A DNA stretch of 64,000 nucleotides from UBA5336 sp964492485 (GTDB lineage Bacteria > Pseudomonadota > Alphaproteobacteria > Caulobacterales > Hyphomonadaceae). The stretch is from contig CAZBKM010000011.1 in NCBI GenBank assembly GCA_964492485.1, positions 1 to 64,000 on the forward strand, written 5' to 3'. Both the position numbers and the translations under genes were made by a program. Position 1 is the stretch's first letter. Each line of letters begins with the position of its first letter. Under the pieces are notes generated by a model, which saw nothing but the letters and a program-made list of their open reading frames with translations, made no database searches and was not told the origin of the DNA. Below, piece after piece: positions 43,693 through 54,222 of this stretch.

Positions 43693-44646
43693 ATGACCGT
43701 GACCCCAGCGTTCCGCCGTGGCCTTGCCGCATTGAGCCTCGTCTGCCTGATCGGCGCGCCGGCCGCCCTGGCCCAGTCCGCCCCGATCCAGCGCGGGATC
43801 ACGAGCGCCGATCTGGCCGAGCAGACCCAGCGCCTCCAGAGGGCGAATGCCGACCTCAGGGCGGAGCTTGGCAACCTTCAGTCCGAGCTCGCCTCACTCA
43901 ACGGTCGGGTCGAGACCCTGGAATTTCTTCTCAGCCAATCGCGCGATGAAATCGAACGGATGCGGGGCGACGATCGGGAGATCGGCCGCCAGCTCTCCGA
44001 TATCACAAGCCGGCTGGACGGGCTCGCCGCCCGGCTTGACCGGCTGGAAGCCGGGCAGCTCTCGCAGGCGTCCCCCGTGGCGAACGACGAAGCTGGAGTG
44101 TCGGCTGGATCCGGGACCGGCGACGGCGACGGACGATCGGCCTCGCCCGACGCGTCGGGTGCGGGTTCTGAGTCGGCCACACTGCCCGACCCCTTGCCCT
44201 CCGGTGAGCCGGGCCAGACCGGCTATCTCGGCACGCTGCCGGCAGAGGATCTCCCGGGCGAATCCGGTGAGCTGTTCTCGCTGGCGAAATCCCGTCTCCT
44301 GCAGTTCGACTATCAGGGTGCCGAAGTGGCGTTCCGCGCGTTCCTGGACCGGTTCGGCGACGATCCCCAGGCGGGCGAGGCGCTCTACTGGTTGGGCGAA
44401 GTGCTCTACCAGCAGGAAGCCTATCGCGAATCCGGATCGGCCTATACCGACCTGATCCGCACCTATCCCGATGATCCGCGGGCGCCCGACGCGCTGGTGA
44501 AACTTGCCCGGTCCATGCGGCTGGTCGGGGAGCCTGGCCGGGCCTGCACCGCCCTGGATGCGCTCGACCAGCGTTATCCAGATGCCTCTGGCGTGACCAA
44601 GAACCTGGCCGCCGTGGAGCGGACCCGGGCCGGGTGCGACAGCTAG
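43693..44646 (+). CDS. cpoB: cell division coordinator CpoB (YbgF)
   Basis: This 317-residue periplasmic protein has a Sec signal ending PAALAQS. A coiled-coil region follows (about 40-130, AEQTQRLQRANADLRAELGN). A low-complexity Ser/Gly/Asp linker comes next, then C-terminal TPR repeats (LFSLAKSRLLQFDYQGAEV, YWLGEVLYQQEAYRESGSAY). CpoB links peptidoglycan synthesis with Tol-driven outer-membrane constriction. Its last codons overlap the tilS start by 13 nt. Confidence 0.93.
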   Translation: MTVTPAFRRGLAALSLVCLIGAPAALAQSAPIQRGITSADLAEQTQRLQRANADLRAELGNLQSELASLNGRVETLEFLLSQSRDEIERMRGDDREIGRQLSDITSRLDGLAARLDRLEAGQLSQASPVANDEAGVSAGSGTGDGDGRSASPDASGAGSESATLPDPLPSGEPGQTGYLGTLPAEDLPGESGELFSLAKSRLLQFDYQGAEVAFRAFLDRFGDDPQAGEALYWLGEVLYQQEAYRESGSAYTDLIRTYPDDPRAPDALVKLARSMRLVGEPGRACTALDALDQRYPDASGVTKNLAAVERTRAGCDS

Positions 44647-45827
44647 AGCAGGCGCTGGCGGGACGCCTGGACCGCCTGCTCGGCGCAGCGCCCGACCCGC
44701 TCGGCCTCGCCGTCTCCGGCGGCGGGGACTCCGTTGCCTTGCTCGCCCTGATCCGTGGCTGGGCGCGCAGCAGGGGCCGACGCCTGCTTGTCCTGACGGT
44801 GGATCACGGCCTTAGACCCGAAGCCAAACTGGAGGCCGAGCGCGTTGCCGCGCTGGCGGATAGATGGGGGCTGGACCACCGGACGCTGCGCTGGCCGGCG
44901 CCAGTGGCTGTTCAGGCCCGCGCACGGCGCGCCCGTCACGGCCTCCTGGCGGCGGCGCTGCGCGAGGCAGGTGGCGCCGCGCTGCTCACCGGACACACCC
45001 GCAACGATCAGCGCGAGACCTTCCTGATGCGTGCCCGCCAGGGGTCGGGCTGGTATGGCCTGGCGGGCGTCGATATCCAGGCGCCCTCGCCGGCCTGGCC
45101 GGCGGGGCGCGGGGTGACCCTTGTCCGGCCCCTGCTCGATCTCACGCGTCACGCGCTTCGCCGTCATCTTGCCGGGGCCGGACTGGCCTGGAGCGAGGAC
45201 CCCAGCAACGAAGACCCGGCCTTCGAGCGGGTGCGGATGCGTCGCATGCTGGCAGAGGCCCCGAATCTCGCCGGGCGGATCGATCGGGTGCAGGTCGACC
45301 TCGCCCGGTTGCGGCGGGCACGTCAGCGGTGCCTTGCGGAATTGGCCGCCGAGCGGGTCGACTGTCCTCCCGGCGGTCCCATGACGTTCCGGGACTCCGG
45401 ATTGGACGAGGCCCTTCGCCGGCATCTGGTTGCCGAACTGGTGCAGATCGTGGCCGGCACGGCACGACGGCCCGATGGCGCAGGTCTGGCTTCGCTGCTC
45501 GAGGCGCTGCCACCGGGACACACGGCGCCTGGCCGAACGCTTGGAGGGGCCTGGATCTGGCGGCGGCCCGACGCGCTGCATCTGGCGCGGGACCCTGGCG
45601 CGGCGGCCGATGCGAGGATTGTGGACGGGGTCTGGGACGGTCGCTTCCTGTACGATGGGCCGGCACCGCTGCCGGTCGCCGATCCGGGTGGACAGGACGG
45701 ACAGGCCCGCGCCTCGGCCGGCGGGCGGACAAGCGGTCCGCCGGGGCCGCAGGCGCGATGGCGCTGCCTGTTGGCGTCCCGGTTGGCCCACCGCGTCGCC
45801 TGCTGGCGCGGCACGCCGTTCGGATAG
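44634..45827 (+). CDS. tilS: tRNA(Ile)-lysidine synthetase TilS
   Basis: This 397-residue cytosolic enzyme modifies C34 of the CAU-anticodon tRNA-Ile to lysidine. The PP-loop SGGGDS is at 28-33, and VDHGLRPEAKLEAE, TGHTRNDQRETFLMR and DPSNEDPAFERVRMR are the family signatures. The start is GTG at 44634, inside the cpoB end, giving 13 nt of overlap. This fits the conserved cpoB-tilS-ftsH order. The C-terminal half is less conserved and Ala/Gly/Arg-rich. Large alternative frames run across this gene and are ignored. Confidence 0.93.
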   Translation: MRQLEQALAGRLDRLLGAAPDPLGLAVSGGGDSVALLALIRGWARSRGRRLLVLTVDHGLRPEAKLEAERVAALADRWGLDHRTLRWPAPVAVQARARRARHGLLAAALREAGGAALLTGHTRNDQRETFLMRARQGSGWYGLAGVDIQAPSPAWPAGRGVTLVRPLLDLTRHALRRHLAGAGLAWSEDPSNEDPAFERVRMRRMLAEAPNLAGRIDRVQVDLARLRRARQRCLAELAAERVDCPPGGPMTFRDSGLDEALRRHLVAELVQIVAGTARRPDGAGLASLLEALPPGHTAPGRTLGGAWIWRRPDALHLARDPGAAADARIVDGVWDGRFLYDGPAPLPVADPGGQDGQARASAGGRTSGPPGPQARWRCLLASRLAHRVACWRGTPFG

Positions 45828-45907
45828 GTCGTACAATTGGCCGCAGGAGTCGTTTTTCCCGCTCAGCTACATTATGTTCTCAGCATCGAGACGAGAAAGA
45901 CCTGACC

Positions 45908-47839
<1,932 letters not shown>

Positions 47840-47843
47840 AGAA

Positions 47844-47940
47844 AGTTCGGAGCAAACTGACCCGGTTGCGAACGGAGATTTGCGCAAGTATACGGATGTA
47901 AAGCGACGGTCCGGAGTGAAACGAAAGAACGGCGCTTTAG
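47844..47940 (+). repeat. intergenic repeat family B, complete copy B2
   Basis: AGTTCGGAGCAAACTG, GGTTGCGAACGGAGATTTGC, GTAAAGCGACGGTCCGGAG and GAAACGAAAGAACGGC ending CGCTTTAG. It contains an inverted repeat TAAAGCG/CGCTTTA with inner pairing CGGTC/GAACG. It starts four bases after the ftsH stop, in a 328-bp gene-free gap. Confidence 0.9.
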
Positions 47941-48030
47941 CGCTCATTTCACTCGATCAGGGACGATGCGCGGGGGATCCGTTCGGGGCGTTATCTGAAG
48001 CGAACCGGTGCTCCCTTCGCTTGAGACTGC
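47941..48030. repeat. intergenic repeat family A, decayed copy A8
   Basis: The copy directly follows B2. CTCATTTCACTCGATCAGGG and GACGATGCGC resemble the family-A hairpin, and GAAGCGAACCGGTGCTCC with CTTCGCTTGAGACTGC resembles the second module. It is the second B-A compound in the window. Confidence 0.6.
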
Positions 48031-48064
48031 CCCGCCGCCGGCCCCTTCGGCCCGGCCAGCGCCC

Positions 48065-48096
48065 ATCGCCCCGCGTCGCCCGTGTCGCGGGGCGAT
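48065..48096 (+). terminator. strong hairpin in the ftsH-thiD gap
   Basis: ATCGCCCCGCG (48065-48075) and CGCGGGGCGAT (48086-48096) form a perfect 11-bp stem with a 10-nt loop, followed by GTCGTTTCACC. There is only a weak T-run, so this is a probable but imperfect terminator. Confidence 0.5.
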
Positions 48097-48168
48097 GTCG
48101 TTTCACCCCTTGAAGGGGGCGGTTGATCTCAGCCCCCGTCGGTTGCCCGGATCATGAAAGGAGTTGCG

Positions 48169-48999
48169 ATGCCCACCCTCGCCATGCCCCGCGGACGCGT
48201 CCTCATCGTCGCGGGCTCGGATTCCGGTGGTGGCGCCGGTATCCAGGCCGACATCAAGTCCGTCACGGCCCAGGGGGCTTTCGCGATGACGGCCATCACG
48301 GCGGTGACCGTGCAGGACACCACGGCCGTTTATGACGTGATCCCGATCCCGGTCGCCAGCGTGCGCGACCAGTGGCGCGTCTGTCTCGCCGACATTGGCG
48401 CCGACGCGATCAAGACCGGTCTGCTTGGCCGGGCCGATCTGATCGAAGCCCTTGCCGACGATCTGTATGCCCGCGCGCCCGATGTGCCACGCATCATCGA
48501 TCCGGTCATGGTCGCCAGTACGGGCGCCCGGCTGATCGACGAGCGTGGCATCGAAGCGATGCGGGCCTGCCTGGTGGACGGCGCCAGCCTCGTCACGCCG
48601 AATGCGCCGGAGGCGGAAGTGCTGACCGGGCGTGCGGTCGAAACCGTCGACGACCAGCGCCGGGCGGCCGAGCGGCTCTTGCGGGCGGGTGCCCGCGCAG
48701 TTCTGGTCAAGGGCGCGCACGTCGCCGGCCAGCGGATCGTCGATGTCTTGCAGACCGAGCAGGCGGAACATCTGTTCGACAATGCCCGGATCGACAGCCG
48801 CGCGACTCATGGCACAGGCTGCACCCTGGCGTCGGCCACAGCCGCCTGGGTGGCGCAGGGCAAGCTCGTCGCCGATGCCGTGGAGATGGCCATTGCCTAT
48901 CTGCGTGAGGCGATTGCGAGGGCGCCGGGATTCGGCGCTGGGCACTGGCCTGTCGATCATGCCTGGCCCCTGCGCGCGGCTGCGATGCGCGATCAGTAG
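48169..48999 (+). CDS. thiD: hydroxymethylpyrimidine / phosphomethylpyrimidine kinase
   Basis: This 276-residue ribokinase-fold enzyme phosphorylates HMP and HMP-P in thiamine synthesis. VLIVAGSDSGGGAGIQADIK is the N-terminal signature, DPVMVASTGARL binds substrate, and THGTGCTLASATAAW is the ATP and anion-hole motif with the catalytic Asp region. The ATG at 48169 was chosen because AAAGGAG (48157-48163) sits five bases upstream; an ATG 15 bases earlier overlaps that site. No thiamine riboswitch was recognised before it. It overlaps the convergent transporter gene by 7 nt. Confidence 0.94.
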   Translation: MPTLAMPRGRVLIVAGSDSGGGAGIQADIKSVTAQGAFAMTAITAVTVQDTTAVYDVIPIPVASVRDQWRVCLADIGADAIKTGLLGRADLIEALADDLYARAPDVPRIIDPVMVASTGARLIDERGIEAMRACLVDGASLVTPNAPEAEVLTGRAVETVDDQRRAAERLLRAGARAVLVKGAHVAGQRIVDVLQTEQAEHLFDNARIDSRATHGTGCTLASATAAWVAQGKLVADAVEMAIAYLREAIARAPGFGAGHWPVDHAWPLRAAAMRDQ

Positions 49000-49442
49000 C
49001 GGCGGATCAGGTAGACCCCCAGCGCCAGGCAGCCGACGCCGAGTAGCCGCGGCAGCGTCGCCTCCCGTACCGTCTGGCCCAGGAAACCGTAATGGTCATA
49101 CACAACTGCGGCGGTGAGCTGGCCGGCGATGAATGCGCTGACATAGGTCGCCACGCCGATACGTGGCACCGCCGTTGCCGCCAGCGTGACCACCACGGCG
49201 CCCATCAGGCCCCCAAGCCAGGCCCACCAAGGCGCCTCCGAAACGGCCTGTCCGACCGGCAGAGTATGGCCCAGCGCCAGGTTCAGTGACAGAAGCGCGA
49301 TCCAGCCGACGGAAAAGGAGATCAGCGCCGCCTGGATCGGGCCGCCCATGTACTGTGCCATCCGGCCATTGATGATGCCCTGGGATGCGATCATCATTCC
49401 CGCCACGACGGTGGCCCCCACCAGCAAGCTGCCAATCTGCAT
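48993..49442 (-). CDS. DMT-superfamily small transporter (YdcZ / DUF606 family)
   Basis: This 149-residue protein has five predicted transmembrane helices covering nearly the whole chain. ASQGIINGRMAQYMGGPIQAAL, GGLMGAVVVTLAATAVPRIG and the ending LGVGCLALGVYLIRRY are typical of DUF606. These half-size drug/metabolite transporters usually act as dimers, and the substrate is unknown. It is divergent from the PhzF-like gene and convergent with thiD. Confidence 0.87.
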   Translation of the reverse strand: MQIGSLLVGATVVAGMMIASQGIINGRMAQYMGGPIQAALISFSVGWIALLSLNLALGHTLPVGQAVSEAPWWAWLGGLMGAVVVTLAATAVPRIGVATYVSAFIAGQLTAAVVYDHYGFLGQTVREATLPRLLGVGCLALGVYLIRRY

Positions 49443-49538
49443 TCACCGCTCCCGTGTTCGCGTGCCGGCCGGGTGACGGGGTCTTGCGGCTTGCACGCGG
49501 TTCGAGGCAGGCGTTATCAGGCGGACAGGGAGAAGGCC

Positions 49539-50363
49539 ATGACCGACACGCTGCCATTCTATCAGGTCGACGCATTCGCGGATGCCCCCTTCAAGGGCAA
49601 TCAGGCCTGCGTCATGCCCCTGGCCGGGGGCTTCCTGCCCGATGAGACGCTTCAGGCCATCGCGGCCGAAAACAATGTGGCCGAGACGGCGTTCCTCGTT
49701 CAGACCGGGCCTGCGAGTTGGGATCTGCGCTGGTTCACGCCAGCCATGGAAGTCCCGCTTTGCGGCCATGCGACACTGGCCTCTGCCCATGTGCTGTACC
49801 ACCATCTCGGCGCATCGGCCGATACGCTCGCCTTCGACACCCGGCGCAGCGGACGGCTGAGCGTGGCGCGGTTGAGCGACGGGCGGCTGGAGATGGATTT
49901 CCCTGCGCCGAACGTGTCGGAAATCGCCGTGACCGACGACGTCGCGACTGCGCTCGGGGCGCACCCGCGTAAGGCCTGGGCCGGCCCGTTCTATGCGGCG
50001 CTCTTCGATACGCCGGAGGAGATCACGGCCCTCGACCCGGATCTGGCGGCCTTGAAGGCGCTGGGTCCCTCCGGCGACTGGAGCCGGGGGAACTTCGGCT
50101 GCATGGCGCCCGGCGGCGAGGCCGGCGCCGATGTGACCAGCCGCTTTTTCGCACCCGGCTCGGGCATTCCCGAGGACCCCGCCACGGGAAGTTGGCATAC
50201 CATGGTGGCCGCGATCATGTGCCCGCGTCTCAACAAGCCGCGGCTCGATTGCGTGCAGGCCTATCCGGGCCGGGGAGCCCGGCTCTCGGTCGGCCTTCGC
50301 GACGATCGGGTCGCCCTGGCCGGCCAGGCCGTCACGGTCATCGAGGGCCGCTTCGCATTATGA
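49539..50363 (+). CDS. PhzF family isomerase/epimerase-like protein
   Basis: This 274-residue protein with a diaminopimelate-epimerase-like double fold opens PFYQVDAFADAPFKGNQACV. The PhzF catalytic Glu lies in ENNVAETAFL, CGHATLASAHVL follows, and FAPGSGIPEDPATGSWHT is the second signature. Family members catalyse proton shifts in phenazine synthesis and other reactions; no phenazine genes are nearby, so the substrate is unknown. The ATG at 49539 follows GGGAGAAGG. Confidence 0.9.
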   Translation: MTDTLPFYQVDAFADAPFKGNQACVMPLAGGFLPDETLQAIAAENNVAETAFLVQTGPASWDLRWFTPAMEVPLCGHATLASAHVLYHHLGASADTLAFDTRRSGRLSVARLSDGRLEMDFPAPNVSEIAVTDDVATALGAHPRKAWAGPFYAALFDTPEEITALDPDLAALKALGPSGDWSRGNFGCMAPGGEAGADVTSRFFAPGSGIPEDPATGSWHTMVAAIMCPRLNKPRLDCVQAYPGRGARLSVGLRDDRVALAGQAVTVIEGRFAL

Positions 50364-50410
50364 CCGCGAAGCCAGACAGGGTCTATGCGGCGCATCTGAA
50401 ACGTGACATA

Positions 50411-50474
50411 GGGGCCGTGGGCCAGGCGCCCCCAACGGTGCCCAGCCCATCTGGAAGGATGGGAGTAAAACCAG
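50411..50474 (+). promoter_or_regulatory. structured serC leader RNA (candidate serC motif)
   Basis: The leader holds a hairpin from GGGGC (50411-50415) and GCCCC (50428-50432), extendable by GGGCCGT with ACGGTGCCC. A second hairpin pairs CCCATC (50446-50451) with GATGGG (50458-50463) and partly hides the ribosome site GGGAG. In addition CATCTGG (50448-50454) is perfectly complementary to CCAGATG (50471-50477), which contains the start codon, so two exclusive folds exist. A serC leader motif is known from alphaproteobacteria. Identity with it is from memory and position. Confidence 0.55.
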
Positions 50475-51641
50475 ATGACGATGTATCCGAAGCCGGACGT
50501 GCGGCCGGCAAATCCGCACTTCTCGTCGGGACCGACTGCCAAGCGGCCCGGCTTTTCCCTGGAAAGTCTGCAGTCTGCCGCACTGGGACGCTCGCACCGT
50601 TCGAAGGATGCGAAAGCGCGTCTGAAGCTGGCGATCGACCGCACCAAGGAAATTCTGAACCTGCCGTCCGATTATCGTGTGGCCATCGTGCCCGCGTCCG
50701 ACACCGGCGCGGTGGAGATGTGCATGTGGTCCATGCTCGGTCAGCGTCCGGTGGACGTGTTCGCCTGGGAAAGCTTCGGCAAGGATTGGGTGACCGACGC
50801 AGTAAAGCAGCTCAAGCTTGAGGACTGCAATATCCACACGGCGGACTTCGGCGCGCATCCGGACTTCAACGCCGCGCGTGACGAGGCCGACATCGTGTTC
50901 ACCTGGAACGGAACCACATCCGGGATCCGCGTCCCCAATGCCGACTGGATCACGCCGAATCCGGACCGCGTGGTCATCAACGATGCCACCTCTGCGGTCT
51001 TCGCCCAGGATATCGACTGGGCCAAGTGCGATGTCGTGACGTATTCCTGGCAGAAGGTTCTGGGTGGAGAAGCAGCTCATGGCATGCTGATCCTCAGCCC
51101 GAACGCCGTGAACCGGCTGGAGACCTACACCCCGGATCGCGCGCTGCCGAAACTCTTTCGTATGACCAAGGGCGGCAAGCTGAACGAGGGCATCTTCGAG
51201 GGGGCCACCATCAACACGCCCTCCATGCTGTGCGTCGAGGACTATCTCCAGGCGCTGGACTGGGCCGAGAGCCTGGGTGGCGTGAAGGGCATGAAGGCCC
51301 GCTCGGACGAAAGCCTCGCCATTCTGACGGACTGGGAAGCGCGCACGGACTACATCGCCTTCCTGTGCCCGGACCCGGCGGTCCGCTCCAACACCGGCGT
51401 ATGCTTCAAGTTCGTCGACCCCCGTTTGACCCGGCTCGACCAGGAGGCCCAGGAAGCCTTCGTGAAGAAGCTCGTTGGCATGGTCGAGGCCGAAGGCGCG
51501 GGTGTCGACTTCAACGCCTACCGCGATGCGCCCCCCGGCCTGCGCATATGGTGTGGCGCAACCGTGGAGCCGTCCGACGTGGCGAAGCTGACGCCCTGGA
51601 TCGACTGGGCGTTCGGACAACTCGCCGCCGATCTGTTGTAG
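50475..51641 (+). CDS. serC: phosphoserine aminotransferase
   Basis: This 388-residue PLP enzyme converts 3-phosphohydroxypyruvate to phosphoserine. TYSWQKVLGGEAAHG carries the PLP lysine K194, and the chain starts YPKPDVRPANPHFSSGPTAK, as in the longer alphaproteobacterial SerC form. It forms the serine operon with serA 116 bp downstream. Its start codon lies in a leader segment able to pair with upstream RNA, so translation may be controlled. Confidence 0.95.
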   Translation: MTMYPKPDVRPANPHFSSGPTAKRPGFSLESLQSAALGRSHRSKDAKARLKLAIDRTKEILNLPSDYRVAIVPASDTGAVEMCMWSMLGQRPVDVFAWESFGKDWVTDAVKQLKLEDCNIHTADFGAHPDFNAARDEADIVFTWNGTTSGIRVPNADWITPNPDRVVINDATSAVFAQDIDWAKCDVVTYSWQKVLGGEAAHGMLILSPNAVNRLETYTPDRALPKLFRMTKGGKLNEGIFEGATINTPSMLCVEDYLQALDWAESLGGVKGMKARSDESLAILTDWEARTDYIAFLCPDPAVRSNTGVCFKFVDPRLTRLDQEAQEAFVKKLVGMVEAEGAGVDFNAYRDAPPGLRIWCGATVEPSDVAKLTPWIDWAFGQLAADLL

Positions 51642-51673
51642 CGTCGACCCCAACCCGGACATGCCACCGGGCC

Positions 51674-51716
51674 GCCGCCCGTGCACCCGGAAGGGGTGCC
51701 TACGATGGCGGGCGGC
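51674..51716 (+). promoter_or_regulatory. serC-serA intercistronic hairpin
   Basis: GCCGCCC (51674-51680) pairs with GGGCGGC (51710-51716), enclosing an inner stem GCACCC (51683-51688) / GGGTGC (51694-51699). No T-run follows, so it is more likely an RNA processing or differential-expression element than a terminator. Confidence 0.42.
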
Positions 51717-51757
51717 TCGGACATGGCTCCGTCAAAACGAACATCGAGGAGGCATCC

Positions 51758-53332
51758 ATGCCCAAGGTCCTGATTGCGGACAAGCTGTCGCCGGCCGCCG
51801 TCGACATTTTCAAGAACCGTGGACTCGAGGTCGACGTGAAGGTCGGTCTCTCCAAGGAAGACCTGATCCAGATCATCCCCGACTATGACGGCCTGGCCGT
51901 CCGGTCGGCGACCAAGCCCGATGCCGACGTGATCGCGGCGGCACGCAGTCTGAAAGTCATCGGTCGGGCCGGCATCGGCGTCGACAATATCGATCTGCGC
52001 GCAGCAACGGCTGCCGGGATCGTGGTGATGAACACACCCTTCGGCAACGCCATCACGACGGCGGAGCATGCCATCGCGATGATGTTCGCCGCCGCCCGGC
52101 AGATCCCGGCCGCCGATCGGCGCACCCAGGCTGGTGAGTGGCCCAAGTCCAGCTTCATGGGCACGGAACTGTCCTATAAGACGCTGGGCCTCATTGGCTG
52201 CGGAAACATCGGCTCACGCGTTGCCGAACGGGCCGTCGGCCTGACGATGCGGGTTGTGGCCTACGATCCGTTCCTGACCGAGGACCGCGCGGTCGAACTG
52301 GGCGTGGAGAAGGTCGACCTGGAGACACTGCTCAAGCGGGCGGATTTCATTTCCCTGCATACGCCCCTGACCGACCAGACCCGCAACATCCTGTCGGCCG
52401 AAGCGCTCGCCAGGACGAAAAAGGGCCTTATCCTCGTCAACTGTGCACGGGGCGGGCTGGTTGACGAGTCGGCGGTGCGCGAGCTTCTTGACAGCGGTCA
52501 TCTGGGGGCTGCGGCATTCGACGTGTTCGCCGACGAGCCGGCCAAGGACAATGTGCTGTTCGGCGCACCCAATTTCGTTGCCACACCGCATCTGGGCGCT
52601 GCCACGGTGGAGGCGCAGGAGAATGTCGCCCTGCAGGTGGCCGAGCAGATGTCGGACTATCTGCTGTCGGGTGCCGTAACGAATGCCCTCAACATGCCGT
52701 CGATCACGGCCGATGAGGCACCGCGGCTGAAGCCCTTCGTCGAGCTGGCCGAGAAGCTCGGGACGTTTGCCGGCCAGATTTCCGACGAAGGGTTCACCGA
52801 GGTCATGCTCGAATATGAAGGCGAGGTGTCGGAGCTGAACCGCAAACCGCTGACGGCAGCGGCGCTCGCTGGCCTTATGCGTGCCTCGCGCGGGGATGTG
52901 AACATGGTCTCCGCGCCGGCGATCCTGGCCGAAAGCGGCATCAAGCTGACCGAGACGAAGACCGAGGAAAGCCCGATCTATGACAGCCTGATCCGGATCA
53001 AGACCAAGGTTCAGGGCAAATGGCGCACGCTCGCGGGCACCGTCTCCCCAGCCGGTCCGCGCATCTGCGAAGTCAAGGACATGGCGCTGGAGGCCGACTT
53101 CGCCCCGGTGACCCTGTATGTGAACAATGCCGACCAGCCTGGCTTCATTGGCGCCCTGGGGGCGATGCTCGGTGAGGCCCGGATCAATATCGCCACGTTC
53201 CACCTCGGGCGCACAGAGGCGGGGGGAGAGGCGATCGCCCTCATCGGTATCGACTCCGTCCCACCGGCCGAACTCCTAGACCGTCTGCGTGGCCTGGAGC
53301 ATGTGCGCTATGTGAAGGTGCTGGAATTCTGA
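51758..53332 (+). CDS. serA: D-3-phosphoglycerate dehydrogenase
   Basis: This 524-residue long-form PGDH makes 3-phosphohydroxypyruvate, the first step of serine synthesis. The substrate-binding domain begins KVLIADKLSPAAVDIFKNRG. The NAD fold has LGLIGCGNIGSRVAERA, catalytic segments NCARGGLVDESAVREL and TPHLGAATVEAQ follow, then an intervening ASB domain. The C-terminal ACT domain (VNNADQPGFIGALGAML) is a likely serine sensor. The ATG at 51758 follows GAGGAGG. It pairs with serC in one operon. Repeat A9 begins shortly after the stop. Confidence 0.96.
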   Translation: MPKVLIADKLSPAAVDIFKNRGLEVDVKVGLSKEDLIQIIPDYDGLAVRSATKPDADVIAAARSLKVIGRAGIGVDNIDLRAATAAGIVVMNTPFGNAITTAEHAIAMMFAAARQIPAADRRTQAGEWPKSSFMGTELSYKTLGLIGCGNIGSRVAERAVGLTMRVVAYDPFLTEDRAVELGVEKVDLETLLKRADFISLHTPLTDQTRNILSAEALARTKKGLILVNCARGGLVDESAVRELLDSGHLGAAAFDVFADEPAKDNVLFGAPNFVATPHLGAATVEAQENVALQVAEQMSDYLLSGAVTNALNMPSITADEAPRLKPFVELAEKLGTFAGQISDEGFTEVMLEYEGEVSELNRKPLTAAALAGLMRASRGDVNMVSAPAILAESGIKLTETKTEESPIYDSLIRIKTKVQGKWRTLAGTVSPAGPRICEVKDMALEADFAPVTLYVNNADQPGFIGALGAMLGEARINIATFHLGRTEAGGEAIALIGIDSVPPAELLDRLRGLEHVRYVKVLEF

Positions 53333-53344
53333 GGCCTCAGAGGT

Positions 53345-53482
53345 CTTCACTCACTCAGGCTGACTTCAAGATGCGCTAGAGCATTTTCAAGCGAAGTGGA
53401 AACCGGTTCGCGTTAAGAAAATGCGCAAAAACAAGAAGCTAGCGCATCTTCACTGACTCCGATTGATTTGAAGATGCGCTAG
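53345..53482. repeat. intergenic repeat family A, longest copy A9
   Basis: TCACTCACTCAGGCTGACTT and CAAGATGCGCTAGAGCATTT lead into AAGCGAAGTGGAAACCGG, TTCGCGTTAAGAAAATGCGC and then the hairpin TAGCGCATCTTCA (53440-53452) / TGAAGATGCGCTA (53469-53481). It has a hairpin half on both sides of the second module. It sits between convergent serA and the gene at 53479, whose TAG stop (53481-53479) it supplies. Confidence 0.92.
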
Positions 53483-53985
53483 TCGAGCGAGCGCCCGGAC
53501 GCTGTTCGGGCGTCCTCTTCCGGTGCGGCGGGCAGATAGCTGGCCGCGAGCCGGTCGGCAATCTTGCGTCCCTGTTCGGCAAACGCGCGCTCGGCGCCAC
53601 GCGCGTCCCGGGAACACGTCGGATAGCGCGCACTGATCCGCGCATAGGCCGCGTTGAAGGTCTGGATCAGACGCTGACGCAGGAAGCCCGGTTCTGGCGC
53701 CTCGAGGTCGAGCAGGCCGACCATATGGCGACGCCATTGCTGCGCCTGTTTGCCGTCGCAGACCTGCCGGACCGCATGGGCCGAACCCAGAAGGTTCGCC
53801 ATCAGGACCAGATCGTCGAGATACTCGGCACTGCGCGGGGGCAGGTCGCCTCGATCGGGGGTGCCTGTGTCTGCCTGTGCCAAGGCGACCGGGCTGCTCA
53901 AGCCGCTGCAAACGCTCAGGGCCACCAGGAAGAGCCCGGCGGCTGACCGGGAGACGGGACGCGATCGGCGCGCAGAGCTGGACAT
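53479..53985 (-). CDS. secreted TIGR02301-like protein
   Basis: This 168-residue exported protein has a signal peptide ending near SPVALAQA (residues about 15-37). The mature body includes YLDDLVLMANLLGSAHAVRQ, VCDGKQAQQWRRHMVGLLDL and TFNAAYARISARYPTCSRDA. The two cysteines and the WRRHM...LLDLEAP pattern match what I recall of TIGR02301, an alphaproteobacterial family of unknown function. The ATG at 53985 has AGGAG eight bases upstream; a start 14 codons earlier lacks one. The stop is in repeat A9. Confidence 0.8.
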   Translation of the reverse strand: MSSSARRSRPVSRSAAGLFLVALSVCSGLSSPVALAQADTGTPDRGDLPPRSAEYLDDLVLMANLLGSAHAVRQVCDGKQAQQWRRHMVGLLDLEAPEPGFLRQRLIQTFNAAYARISARYPTCSRDARGAERAFAEQGRKIADRLAASYLPAAPEEDARTASGRSLD

Positions 53986-54125
53986 GACCGACACTCCTGA
54001 AGGCGGTCGTCGGCGGTGGCAAGTCATCGGCTACAGCGCGACGGGGCCACAAGACCCCTGAGGTCGTAACTCCCGCCGGCGTTGCCAATCTCTCCCAAGG
54101 GGCAGGGAGAGTCATAAGACAAGCA

Positions 54126-54222
54126 AGTTCGGAGCAAACGGACCCGGATGCGGCCGGAGACTTGCGCAACACCAATGATGTAAAGCGACGGTCCGGCGTG
54201 CAACGAAAGACCGGCGTTTCAG
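54126..54222 (+). repeat. intergenic repeat family B, copy B3
   Basis: AGTTCGGAGCAAACGG, GCGGCCGGAGACTTGCGC, TAAAGCGACGGTCCGGCG and CAACGAAAGACCGG ending CGTTTCA. Its last bases supply the TGA stop (54221-54219) of the minus-strand gene that follows. Confidence 0.88.

Noticed and set aside
44864..45907. An N-terminal extension giving a 991-residue FtsH.
   Set aside because: The extension is an out-of-frame reading of tilS, has no domain and is Arg/Gly-rich. FtsH begins normally at the ATG 45908.
47840..48168. A thiamine riboswitch before thiD.
   Set aside because: The gap holds repeats B2 and A8 and a simple hairpin; the conserved TPP-binding sequences such as CTGAGA were not found.
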